Part shown: positions 20,778-29,135 of the stretch, piece by piece
How the letters are laid out: every line of letters starts with the position of its first letter
Numbering within the stretch: the stretch's first letter is position 1
From: Granulicella sp.
Lineage (GTDB): Bacteria; Acidobacteriota; Terriglobia; Terriglobales; Acidobacteriaceae
DNA length: 64,000 nt
Direction: 5' to 3'
Assembly: GCA_025408425.1 (NCBI GenBank)
Contig: JANXYX010000030.1
Span: forward strand, 1-64,000
Notes under the pieces: generated by a model
Database searches by the model: none
Told to the model about the DNA's origin: nothing
Seen by the model: the letters and a program-made list of their open reading frames with translations, nothing else
Program-made: the position numbers and the translations under genes

Positions 20778-21831
20778 GCACGCCAGTTAGTGATTGATAT
20801 GTCGGATTGTCTTCCTCTCGAGAGTTAGGGAGGTCAAATTCACTTATCGAAATCGGATCAGGGATTACGGGATTCGCCAGGATTACAGCACGCGCCAATG
20901 GCCGCTCAGGCAGAGAGATGTTGCATCTCTCCGTCACGACATACAGAGGCCGTTGTTTTGCTTCTTCGTATGTTTTGGCGAGATAGTCTCCAATGCCGCC
21001 AAGCGCCAACAGTATCATTCCCGAGAAGATGCATTGCAGTGCGACGACCGAAGCCCATCCAGGAACAAGAGTAGTCGTCCAAAGTGCCAGGTACAGCACT
21101 CGTAAGAGGTATACAAATCCAGCACAACTCAGGATGCAACCGGCTGCGATGCTGATGCGCAGCGGTAATACAGAAAAGGACGAGATGCCAGTCCAGGCAA
21201 AGCGCAACATTTTTAGAGTTGGATAATTGGTATGGCCGGCAGCGCGAGCACGGCGCTCAAAGGGCAGGATAGCTTCTTTCATGCCAAGCCATGCGACCAT
21301 GCCACGCATATATCGGTGCTGCTCACGAAGCGAACGGATCGCGCCTACCGCCCTTCGACTGAACAAGCGGAAGTCGCCAACATCGGGTGTAAGCTTCTGA
21401 TCGGACATGCGCGATAAGGTGCGATAGAACAAAGTAGCTGACCATCGCTTGAACCTCGTCTCTGCTTCGCGGGAGACCCGTTGAGGCGAGACAACGTCGT
21501 AGCCTTGCTCGAAGAGTTCCAGCATGCGCGGTAACAACTCTGGTGGGTCCTGCAGGTCACCGTCCATGACAACTACAGCATCACCGTTGGCAAAATCCAG
21601 ACCAGCGGTAACTGCCGCCTGATGGCCAAAGTTTCGGGTGAAGCGAAGCACCTTAACACGCATGTCCTCGAGGGCTTCCCGCTCAAGAATGTCGGGTGTT
21701 GCGTCCGTACTACCGTCATCAACGAAAATAACCTCCCACGTCCGTCCGCGAAGCGAATCGCGGAGTCGAGGAAGGATGAGCGGAATGGTATTCGCTTCAT
21801 CCAGTACCGGAATTACTACCGAAAGTAGCAT
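20770..21831 (-). CDS. Glycosyltransferase family 2 with C-terminal membrane helices (GtrB/ArnC-like)
   Basis: The frame is open to 22002, but the family N-terminus MLLSVVIPVLDEANTIPLIL begins at ATG 21831, which has GGGAGG about nine bases upstream, giving 353 residues. Motifs are VIFVDDGSTDATPDILE, VVMDGDLQDPPELLPRMLE and FRLFSRRAVGAIRSL. Two hydrophobic segments near 230-310 anchor it in the membrane, as in bactoprenol glucosyltransferases and ArnC. It overlaps the following GT-C-like gene by up to eight bases, a strong hint of joint work: this enzyme would load undecaprenyl phosphate and the GT-C-like protein would use it. Confidence 0.88.
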   Translation of the reverse strand: MLLSVVIPVLDEANTIPLILPRLRDSLRGRTWEVIFVDDGSTDATPDILEREALEDMRVKVLRFTRNFGHQAAVTAGLDFANGDAVVVMDGDLQDPPELLPRMLELFEQGYDVVSPQRVSREAETRFKRWSATLFYRTLSRMSDQKLTPDVGDFRLFSRRAVGAIRSLREQHRYMRGMVAWLGMKEAILPFERRARAAGHTNYPTLKMLRFAWTGISSFSVLPLRISIAAGCILSCAGFVYLLRVLYLALWTTTLVPGWASVVALQCIFSGMILLALGGIGDYLAKTYEEAKQRPLYVVTERCNISLPERPLARAVILANPVIPDPISISEFDLPNSREEDNPTYQSLTGVRA

Positions 21832-21961
21832 GAAGCCATTCCTCCCAAAACGGCCTAAAAGATTAACCCGGAGAACATTCACCAAGCAGCAATCTGGCCA
21901 CACGGATCTCCCAAAGGACAAAGCGGCAATCAGTTCACCGCCCTGATCTGTTCTGACAGGA

Positions 21962-22159
21962 TCAACCGGTGTAACTGCTGAGTGTTGTGCCGATGGCGCC
22001 AAAAGTAGTATTGATGCTGCTAGCCACTGAAGTCATGCCAGCAGTCGCTGCGAAGGCGATAAGAGCAACCACCAGCGCATACTCAATCAGATCCTGACCA
22101 TCTTCCCTCGACATCAGGTACTGAATCTTGGAACGGAGTTTCAAAAGTTTCATGTGCAT
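21962..22159 (-). CDS. flp: Flp/Fap pilin 2
   Basis: The 65-residue type IVb prepilin has a basic leader (MHMKLLKLRSKIQYLMSRED), the processing motif G-QDLI-EY, and a hydrophobic helix (ALVVALIAFAATAG). TadV should cut after the Gly. GGAGA lies upstream of ATG 22159. It is the second of two similar pilin genes, 145 bases after the first, and is followed by the GT2/GT-C cassette on the same strand. The mature proteins are nearly identical through the helix and differ mainly after it, so they may be major and minor subunits. Confidence 0.93.
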   Translation of the reverse strand: MHMKLLKLRSKIQYLMSREDGQDLIEYALVVALIAFAATAGMTSVASSINTTFGAIGTTLSSYTG

Positions 22160-22304
22160 CTCAGTCTTCTCCTATCGAGTGGTATCGCAACTAGAGCTTT
22201 GCAAGGGAGAGCACACAAAAACAGTTGGACTGCCCTATGCACCTCTCCCCCGCCAAGGAACGAACGAACTCGTTTGTCCCGCCCTGACTCTCTGGTGGCA
22301 AGGA

Positions 22305-22502
22305 TTAGCCGGTGTAGCTGGTAAGCGTCGTGCCGATGTTGGTAAAAGCAGTGTTGATTTTCCCCGCGAGGGTGGTCATCCCGGCAGTTGCGGCGAAAGC
22401 GATCAATGCAACCACGAGTGCATACTCGATCAGGTCCTGGCCTTCTTCGCGCATCAAAAACATCTGGATCTTGACAGACAACTTCAGCAATTGGTCTTTC
22501 AT
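22305..22502 (-). CDS. flp: Flp/Fap pilin 1
   Basis: The 65-residue prepilin starts at ATG 22502, chosen because GGAG lies eight bases upstream and the paralogue has the same length; the frame is open to 22607. The leader is MKDQLLKLSVKIQMFLMREE, followed by G-QDLI-EY and ALVVALIAFAATAG. It should form the fibre of the Tad pilus after cleavage by TadV. About 380 bases of upstream sequence with two TGTATACAG repeats probably carry its promoter, so it can be expressed apart from the assembly genes. Confidence 0.93.
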   Translation of the reverse strand: MKDQLLKLSVKIQMFLMREEGQDLIEYALVVALIAFAATAGMTTLAGKINTAFTNIGTTLTSYTG

Positions 22503-22883
22503 TTGAATTCTCCGAGAGGATAAATTTCCAACTTGTAGCTGGATGCTGAATACTGAAGCAAGTAAAGTTCCAATCGTGGCAAACCCTTGTTTTTTCATTG
22601 AAATCACTCATTTACCTGGCTGATTCCTGAGATAGTTGTGAACGCCTGTATACAGGGCCGACTGGAAGGTCAGCCTATGTATACAGCCGCGCAAGATTAA
22701 GCTTGTGATCTTCTCGTATAGCCTGTTCTGGCGATGGGAGCAACTAAAAAAAGAGGGTCATCTGCGTTGGGTGAGAGCAAGCTGGCAGCTATTTTCAGCC
22801 AAGGTAAATCTATTTCCACCTGAAAGTGGTAAATCTGTTCCCAAGCGGGGAGTTTTGCGCTGAAAAGCCGCAAGATCCTGTCG
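22503..22883 (-). promoter_or_regulatory. Upstream region of the Flp pilin genes
   Basis: No gene is supported here. It contains CCTGTATACAGG (22645-22656), a perfect 12-base palindrome, and a second TGTATACAG (22678-22686). Both TGTATACAG copies lie in the same orientation, 31 bases apart, which is about three helical turns. Further upstream are two direct copies of GGTAAATCT (22803-22811 and 22828-22836). I searched for a sigma-54 promoter (TGGCAC-N5-TTGC) on the pilin strand and did not find one. Confidence 0.5.
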
Positions 22884-24107
22884 TCATTCGCTCATTGTTG
22901 TCTCTAGTAGTACTCCGTCAGCAGATCGCGGAGGATCGTATCGATTCATGGCAGAGCGGTGTCTGGTCGCCCAGAGATACCATGCAAGCCATGCGGGCGC
23001 GGTCCACACATAGAACCCTGAGCTGATGGAGACACCACAGAGAACCTCGGTCAAGGCTATTCCAGCGATACATCCAAGCGCTATAAGCGAGCGCACAGAG
23101 CCCGACGCCCCATACACCCCTGCCAGAATTGCCGGCACGAGTACAGCCTCATCAGTGAACCATGCGTAGGGGGCAACCATCACGGAGATGACCAGCAGCA
23201 GCGAGCCGTGCTCCAACCAGTCCCATTGCTCGCGGAGCGTCCAGAAATACCAAAGTGCCCAGACGCAACCGGCGAATGCAGGAAATAGCTGCAACCACAC
23301 CGCATCGCGATGGATGATTAGGCGGAACATCAGACTGATGGTAGGGATGAATTCTTCCTGTAGCCTGGCCGTGCTCGACATGTGAGCGTAATGAGACCAT
23401 GCTGCGGGATCGAGAAACAATGAAAGCACCAGGCTCGCCATCAAAGCGACGCCCGCTCCAACAAGAATCCTGTAAGCCCCACGCGTCGCGATCCAGGCGA
23501 TCAGAACTACGCCGAAAGGCAGAAATAGGTGCGGTTTCAGTCCGCAAAGTAGGAGCGCGGCTCCGGCGAGATAGGGTCTCGATTCGGCGAAGTAGAAAAA
23601 GAGCGTAGCCCCGAACAGGATGAAGATGCCGGTCTGGCCAGCAAGCAGGCAAGCGAAAGCAGGCGGAAACAGATAACCGACCAGATGCAACCGGTCTGGG
23701 GGGCGCCCATGCATGATCCAAAGCATTCGGATTGAGCCCATCAGTGCGGCGACGAGCGCAAGAGACCATAAAACACATCCTGCCCGAACACCTACAAAGC
23801 CAAGCGGTAACGCCAGAAAGAATGCCGATGGCGGGTTGCGCATGAAGAAAGGTTGATTTTGCTCGAATCCCGCAGCACGCTCCAGTCCCAGGATGGCCGC
23901 GCCGTCATAAGGATTCCCGTGGTGGGCCAGTTGTTGCCCCGCAGCCCAGTAGCAGATGAAATCGCGGTTCGCGGCATTGTCACCTGTCATTGCGAAGGCC
24001 AGGATGCAGGCTCCCAGTGCGAGTAAGAAGAAGGCAGCGACAACTCGCAAAGGACTGACTCTGCCCACGGGTTGAGCGTATAACAGGGCGTCGGGGATGC
24101 GGTTCAT
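22884..24107 (-). CDS. DUF2029/GT87-family membrane glycosyltransferase
   Basis: The 407-residue polytopic protein matches the GT87 (DUF2029, PimE-like mannosyltransferase) family. It has an Asp after the first helix (NRDFICYWAAGQQLAHHGNP), then NPYDGAAILG and FFMRNPPSAFFLALPLGF. GAGG lies seven bases before ATG 24107. It sits between the DUF192/secretin genes and the pilin genes on the same strand, which fits a role in decorating pilus or envelope components. Substrate is unknown. Confidence 0.8.
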   Translation of the reverse strand: MNRIPDALLYAQPVGRVSPLRVVAAFFLLALGACILAFAMTGDNAANRDFICYWAAGQQLAHHGNPYDGAAILGLERAAGFEQNQPFFMRNPPSAFFLALPLGFVGVRAGCVLWSLALVAALMGSIRMLWIMHGRPPDRLHLVGYLFPPAFACLLAGQTGIFILFGATLFFYFAESRPYLAGAALLLCGLKPHLFLPFGVVLIAWIATRGAYRILVGAGVALMASLVLSLFLDPAAWSHYAHMSSTARLQEEFIPTISLMFRLIIHRDAVWLQLFPAFAGCVWALWYFWTLREQWDWLEHGSLLLVISVMVAPYAWFTDEAVLVPAILAGVYGASGSVRSLIALGCIAGIALTEVLCGVSISSGFYVWTAPAWLAWYLWATRHRSAMNRYDPPRSADGVLLETTMSE

Positions 24108-24162
24108 GATGAACCTCGTTTATTTCCCAACTTTGGAATTGAGACCGCCCACCGAGATTGAT

Positions 24163-24591
24163 TCAACAATTGTTCGGCACTAACGCTGCGGAGAATTCAA
24201 GCCTGTCTCCCGGTTTCGTTCCGGTGCTGCGAATCGAACCCGAGGCAAGCTCCAGCACAGAGTGCGCGGAGAGGCACGCTGATATTCGCAAAGGAGGAAC
24301 ATCGCTCCTGATCTTCTTAACACGCATATCGCGGTCCAGGTAAACGAGATCAATTGGAAACTGCATGCCGAAGGTATGGACCGCTTCGCACGGAACAATC
24401 CAGAGACCTTCTCCGGCAGCCAGCATATCGCGACCAAGTAGACCCTTCCTGCGTTTGGCGCCGTGATCGGCCAGATCGACACAGTGGGCGATCTCAACCT
24501 GCCGAGTCACATTCGATATCCTGAGACGAACCTCAGGCTTCGCTGGACGACTCCGCACGATGCGGTCCAATATCCGTCGGGTAAGATTCAT
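24163..24591 (-). CDS. DUF192-family protein (first of two in the pilus locus)
   Basis: The 142-residue protein carries the DUF192 core: KRRKGLLGRDMLAAGEGLWI, then HTFGMQFPIDLVYLDRDMRV and a C-terminal LELASGSIRSTGTKPGDRL. The family is small and of unknown function. Here it lies 15 bases after the CpaC secretin gene in the same direction. A second DUF192 gene occurs at 32044-32475 beside TadE-like genes, so an association with the Tad apparatus is likely in this organism. No clear signal peptide is seen. Confidence 0.85.
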   Translation of the reverse strand: MNLTRRILDRIVRSRPAKPEVRLRISNVTRQVEIAHCVDLADHGAKRRKGLLGRDMLAAGEGLWIVPCEAVHTFGMQFPIDLVYLDRDMRVKKIRSDVPPLRISACLSAHSVLELASGSIRSTGTKPGDRLEFSAALVPNNC

Positions 24592-24606
24592 GGCCTCGAG
24601 TGCGAT

Positions 24607-26187
24607 CTAATGCGGCGCAGGTGGTGAAGTGGAAGCTCCCGTACCAGTGCTCACACCACCCTCGGGGGAGGTATAGATGGCTCCGGGAGAAAGGCTGTTG
24701 ACCGACAACGGCTGTTCGGGCTGCATGCTCTGAATCAACTGTTCGACAGGCACCGTCGCCGGTGGAACGGGGAGTGGTTTGACGCCCGTTACATCTGCGC
24801 CGGGATTACGCATGGGGACGCTTGAATTAGTTGGCAGAAATTTGTCTGGATATGTCACGTTAGGCAGAGGCGCACCTACCGGTATCGGAGCTACGATCTC
24901 CGGCGTCACAATCACGATTAGTTCAGTATTCGTCCTGGTCTTGGAGATCGACTGGAATAACTTGCCCAGCACTGGAATATCACCGATAAACGGGATCTTC
25001 GAGAGGTTCTTGGTTTCGCGATTATCGAGTAATCCGCCGATGGCAAAACTTTGCCCCTCACTCAGTTCGACTTCAGTCTGGACTTTCCGGGTATCAAGGG
25101 CAGGAACAGTGAATCCCGAGATGGTAAGGCCGTTGGAGAAGTCCAGGTTGCTGACTTCCGGCGCTACCTGCAGCCGAATTGTGCCGCGTGGGGTGATCGT
25201 CGGGATGAAGTTGAGGCGGACGCCAAACTCCTTGAACTGGATCGTGATCGGCGCCGAGCCAGTCCCCGTAGAGGTACCCTGTATCACCGGGTAGGGGTAC
25301 TCACCACCGGCGAGGAAGCTTCCTTGCTTGCCGTTAGATGTCAAAACGTTGGGCTCAGCTAGAATTTGCAACACTCCGTTGGCCTGCAGAGCCTGGATGG
25401 TGGCACCCAGATTCAGGTCCGGCCGGAAGATAAAGAGGTTCAGCAAACTCGATAAAGTTGCCGTGGCGGGGGCTCCGGGCTTGCCTGGGGTGACCACTGG
25501 CGGCGAAAACTGTTGCGTAGTGATCGAGCCGACGGTGTTTGCCGCGCCCGTGCTGAATATATTGATCCCGAGTTGGGTGCTCATGTTCCGGTCGAGACTG
25601 GCAAAGCGCACTTTCAATAGAATCTGCGGTTCGGGGGGAGGAACGTTGACGTACAAAAGATTAACCACTTTGCCCGCAGTCGTTGCTATCTGTACAGCTC
25701 GATCCGAACTGCCAAGGTCTTTCACCGTGCCGCGGAGAAAAATGTTACCGCCTTCGGAGGTGACGCGTAACGTCTGGCCCGGAAGCTCCGTTCGCAGTTC
25801 GCGACGAAGCGATTCCATGTGATCGTTCGCCACTGACGTGCTTGCACGAATCTTCACATTGAAGAACTGCCGGGCGCCTCCCACTTGCCAAACGATCAGA
25901 GTTGTTTCACCCGCGGCTTTGCCATTGATCATGATCTCGGTTGTGCTGACCGCGGTAGCCTCTGCCAGTTCGGCCGAACCGATCGCGACCCGTTGAATCG
26001 TCTGGGCACAGTCAACCAGCACTGATTTGCCCACTGCGACCACTAGATCATTTGCGGAGTCCTGGGTGCTAGCTGCGGCTGGTTGAGGACTCGAACTTTG
26101 AGCCTGAGCATGGATGACTGACTCCGCACAGGGAACGAAAGATAACGCACAGAAGTAAGCGATGGAAAAGCCGGCTCTCACTCTCAC
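24607..26187 (-). CDS. cpaC: Tad pilus outer-membrane secretin RcpA/CpaC
   Basis: The 526-residue protein forms the outer-membrane channel for the Flp pilus. An N-terminal signal peptide precedes the pilus-secretin N-domain (DLVVAVGKSVLVDCAQTIQR), a BON-like domain (TLRVTSEGGNIFLRGTVKDL) and the secretin core. The family signature VELSEGQSFAIGGLLDNRE is present, followed by IPFIGDIPVLGKLFQS. The C-terminal 100 residues are Pro-rich. The GTG start overlaps the CpaB stop (TAGTG), giving tight coupling. Confidence 0.93.
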   Translation of the reverse strand: MRVRAGFSIAYFCALSFVPCAESVIHAQAQSSSPQPAAASTQDSANDLVVAVGKSVLVDCAQTIQRVAIGSAELAEATAVSTTEIMINGKAAGETTLIVWQVGGARQFFNVKIRASTSVANDHMESLRRELRTELPGQTLRVTSEGGNIFLRGTVKDLGSSDRAVQIATTAGKVVNLLYVNVPPPEPQILLKVRFASLDRNMSTQLGINIFSTGAANTVGSITTQQFSPPVVTPGKPGAPATATLSSLLNLFIFRPDLNLGATIQALQANGVLQILAEPNVLTSNGKQGSFLAGGEYPYPVIQGTSTGTGSAPITIQFKEFGVRLNFIPTITPRGTIRLQVAPEVSNLDFSNGLTISGFTVPALDTRKVQTEVELSEGQSFAIGGLLDNRETKNLSKIPFIGDIPVLGKLFQSISKTRTNTELIVIVTPEIVAPIPVGAPLPNVTYPDKFLPTNSSVPMRNPGADVTGVKPLPVPPATVPVEQLIQSMQPEQPLSVNSLSPGAIYTSPEGGVSTGTGASTSPPAPH

Positions 26188-27035
26188 TATTTTTCCTCAC
26201 TGACAAATTTTTCGTCACTCCGCTTGGAGCCGTTGAAGACCTGGATCAAAAAAACCCGGGCTGCAGGCTTGGGGACGCTGCGACGGATTGCCACGGATTG
26301 AGGCTTCCCCGGCGCAGCAACATTCTTGTCTGCGAAGAGATTACTCATCCCACTTCCATGTGTCTGTGCAACCTCCGTGTCCAGCGGATTCCGCAACACA
26401 AGTTGAATGTGCGTCTGGTTGCTGGCAAGACTCAGTTGCTCCGCCTGCTCTGGAGTCACCAACAAGTTGACCACCTGAACTGGTTTAGCCTTTCCTTCAT
26501 CATCCTTCTGGATATCTGTGCCTGCGGATAGAACCTGTATGTTCTGAAGCAGCGTCCTGACCTGGGTGCCCTCATTCGGGTTTACAGGCCCTGGGGGATT
26601 ACCTGAGATCAAGACATCGACGCGCATTCCTGGAGTTACAAATCCAGCCACACCCACTACGTCATCGACCTTGACCGCGCAGGCCCGCATGCCCTGGCCG
26701 ATCGTCGCTGCCAGTCCACCGCCGGATCCGACGGCAGCCAATCGGTTGTCCAGAATAGGCTCACCCTGGTAGAGGTTCGAGATGACACCGCGACCGACGG
26801 CATCCTTAGTATTTGTGATCGCGCCCTTCGGGACGTTACCTGCGATCTCAGTAGTCCCCAGATCTACATCACGAAGAACGCTGCCCAGCTTGATGTCCGT
26901 AGCAGCCACGACGACGCGCGTGGTACTGTGCTGCACCGCAATCAGCCGCTTTCCAACTACACGGTAGACGAGGTAGCTACATACAAGGGCAATGGCAAAA
27001 GCGCTAAAGAGAATGACCGATACTCTTCTATTCAT
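26187..27035 (-). CDS. cpaB: Flp pilus assembly protein RcpC/CpaB
   Basis: The protein has 282 residues from ATG 27035 (MNRRVSVILFSAF), preferred over the frame start at 27080 because AAAGG lies seven bases upstream and the membrane anchor follows at once. It has one N-terminal helix, a SAF domain (VVAATDIKLGSVLRDVDLGT, GEPILDNRLAAVG) and an RcpC-type domain (RACAVKVDDVVGVAGFVTPG, RVDVLISG). CpaB works in the periplasm with the secretin. It is translationally coupled to cpaC. Confidence 0.92.
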   Translation of the reverse strand: MNRRVSVILFSAFAIALVCSYLVYRVVGKRLIAVQHSTTRVVVAATDIKLGSVLRDVDLGTTEIAGNVPKGAITNTKDAVGRGVISNLYQGEPILDNRLAAVGSGGGLAATIGQGMRACAVKVDDVVGVAGFVTPGMRVDVLISGNPPGPVNPNEGTQVRTLLQNIQVLSAGTDIQKDDEGKAKPVQVVNLLVTPEQAEQLSLASNQTHIQLVLRNPLDTEVAQTHGSGMSNLFADKNVAAPGKPQSVAIRRSVPKPAARVFLIQVFNGSKRSDEKFVSEEK

Positions 27036-27545
27036 ACATAGACCTTTTCGAGTTGGCTCTACAGCCAGCTGGGCTTTCATCTGCTAACAGGCAATTCTTG
27101 TGCCAAAGCGTCGGATTTTCGGTCTGTCTCCAAATTCCTCGATTTTGGCGGTTGGACTCCAAAGAAAGTGTGACCTCTTGTATACCAACTGCACTAGCTG
27201 TGTAGCCGGACAGACACGCTCATGGCTTCCGCACTCCAAATTTTCAAAAGATTTGCGACCATCCTTAGTTAGCCTGGGCATTCCCCCTATCGACTTTAAA
27301 TTCACTCCTGGTGACAACCTGGGTAACTCTCAACCTTCCTTCTCCGTTCGGCGGTAGCCAGGTGGAGCAATTTCATCACACGCACCCTTCGGGCGATAGA
27401 TCGAGCCAGAATCAACTTTTTACGATTGAACCTCGTTATTCCCGAAAATCAGGATTCGGCATTGCAATTGCTGAAGTGTTGAGTGAATGATAACGACTGA
27501 AAAAAAGCAGAGGGACCATACTGACATGGGGGAGTCTTGCCGATC
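27036..27545. other. Intergenic region between cpaB and the TonB-like gene
   Basis: About 510 bases separate two divergent genes. No reading frame here has a ribosome binding site or family features. It should hold the promoter for the cpaB-cpaC-DUF192-GT87 unit on the minus strand and for the TonB-like gene on the plus strand. I could not pick convincing -35/-10 pairs. Confidence 0.4.
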
Positions 27546-29081
27546 ATGAGGTCTTCTCAGATGATTACCCTCTTCGCGGAGCCATCGCCTCCTCGAAGGC
27601 CCCCCGCCACTTATCTGGTTTCCATTCTGCTGCACGTTGTAGGATTTGCCTTGCTGCTCGCCGGTTTGCGGCGCCCTGTAGTCATAGACAACCAGCCAGT
27701 CATCCATCGCTTTACTGTTCGGCTCTTGGATCCGGATAGAATCAGGCCTCAAACGGCGCGGGCCTCTGGCAGCGGCGGCGCTTCCCCTGCGTCCCACAAC
27801 GAGTCGCATGCGCTCGCACCCGGCGGTAATGCAGCGCCTGAGTCCTACGTTCCGCCACAGATATCGCAGTTACTCCCCGGCACGCAGACGCTGGTGCAGC
27901 CGGATGCGCCCCCGGATCTGCAACTCCCGAAGGAGGTACAGATCCCCTCCCTTACGATGTGGTCGTCCGAGTACACACCGGTCAGGAAGATCATCCCTCC
28001 TCCTCCGCAAGAGGCCACCGCGGCCGACGTTCGGCCGACGTTCGTCAAACCCAACCACGAAACGCTTCTGGCTGACGTAAACGTCTCGTCCACCGCCTTC
28101 GTTACCGAGACTCCCGCACCTCCTTCGAGCACGACCGCCCCGATCTTCACTCGCGAGCCAAAGCCAATAAAGCAGGTTCCGGAGATGGCATCGACCTCGT
28201 TTGACCAGCCAACTCCAGCCAGGGTCATATCCGTCTCCAACGTTCAGTCGCGGGCGCCGGTCATGATCCCGCTCGCAAATCAAAGTTTGCAGACGGGGTC
28301 ATCCGGGCCGCTCGCGCCCCTGCGCCCGGAGAAGTCCGTAGGAGACGGCAATCGCAACGCAGCCAGCGACCAACACGGGGCTGCCGCCGGAGCAAACTCA
28401 GGAAACCAGACAGACAAAGCCGCTACCGGAAGCGGATCTGTAGCGAAGAACGGCACAAATACCGGGTCTGGTCAGGGCACCCAAGCTGGTGCTGGTCAAG
28501 GGGCTCAAGCTGGTGCTGGTCAGGGGCCTGCCGTCGGTAATGGCCCCGTTGCCACCGTCGGTTCCGGCCTTGTGTCCACAGTTGGCTCCGCTCCGGGAAT
28601 CGAACCAAATGTCACCCACATTACGCTGCCGAAGGACGGTCAGTTCGGAGTCGTCGTGGTGGGATCTTCACTGGCAGAAGAGTTCCCAGAGACGGTAGAG
28701 ATCTGGAATGGCAGGTTAATCTACTCGGTGTACCTGCACGTTGGTCTGCACAAGAACTGGATACTCCAGTACTCCCTGCCGCGCGCCGAGGAAGCTGCTA
28801 AAGCCGGGAACATTACTCGCCCGGAGGCTCCGTGGCCCTACGACATAATGCGCCCTGATCTGGCGCCCGAGGACTTTAACTCGGAGGCCATTATGGTTCA
28901 CGGCTTCATCAACCTGACCGGCAAGTTCGAACGACTCTCCATCGTGTTCCCTCCCGAGTTTGCACGGCCAAAGTTTCTGCTCGAAGCGCTCAAGCAGTGG
29001 CAGTTTCGTGCGGCTCGGCAGAATGGACAACTCATTGCGGTCGAGGTGCTGCTGATTATCCCAGAGGAGGCGGCACAATAA
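27546..29081 (+). CDS. TonB-like single-pass protein in the pilus locus
   Basis: The 511-residue protein starts at ATG 27546; GGGGGAG lies about 11 bases upstream, and TTG 27537 is an alternative. One membrane helix near the N-terminus (YLVSILLHVVGFALLLAGLR) is followed by about 300 residues rich in Pro, Ser, Thr and Gly, and a folded C-terminal domain of about 150 residues. That domain ends like TonB C-terminal folds (FINLTGKFERLSIVFPPEFA, LEALKQWQFRAARQNGQLIA). The Pro-rich linker suits crossing the periplasm. It is the only rightward gene between leftward Tad genes, so it is separately transcribed. A direct Tad role is unproven. Confidence 0.6.
   Translation: MRSSQMITLFAEPSPPRRPPATYLVSILLHVVGFALLLAGLRRPVVIDNQPVIHRFTVRLLDPDRIRPQTARASGSGGASPASHNESHALAPGGNAAPESYVPPQISQLLPGTQTLVQPDAPPDLQLPKEVQIPSLTMWSSEYTPVRKIIPPPPQEATAADVRPTFVKPNHETLLADVNVSSTAFVTETPAPPSSTTAPIFTREPKPIKQVPEMASTSFDQPTPARVISVSNVQSRAPVMIPLANQSLQTGSSGPLAPLRPEKSVGDGNRNAASDQHGAAAGANSGNQTDKAATGSGSVAKNGTNTGSGQGTQAGAGQGAQAGAGQGPAVGNGPVATVGSGLVSTVGSAPGIEPNVTHITLPKDGQFGVVVVGSSLAEEFPETVEIWNGRLIYSVYLHVGLHKNWILQYSLPRAEEAAKAGNITRPEAPWPYDIMRPDLAPEDFNSEAIMVHGFINLTGKFERLSIVFPPEFARPKFLLEALKQWQFRAARQNGQLIAVEVLLIIPEEAAQ
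28482..28529 (+). repeat. 24-bp tandem repeat inside the TonB-like gene
   Basis: Two adjacent 24-base copies beginning CAAGCTGGTGCTGGTCA encode the Ala-Gly-Gln-rich linker (AGAGQGAQ twice). They differ at the 3' end. In-frame repeats like this can change linker length by slippage without breaking the gene. Confidence 0.7.
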
Positions 29082-29135
29082 GAACTTCCCTCAACGAAGC
29101 ACAGATGTAATTTCCATCCCAGGCTGGGCTCCCGA

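Noticed and set aside
22503..22883. Sigma-54 promoter for the Flp pilins
   Set aside because: I looked for the -24/-12 pattern because a sigma-54 activator is nearby, but found no acceptable match on the pilin strand.
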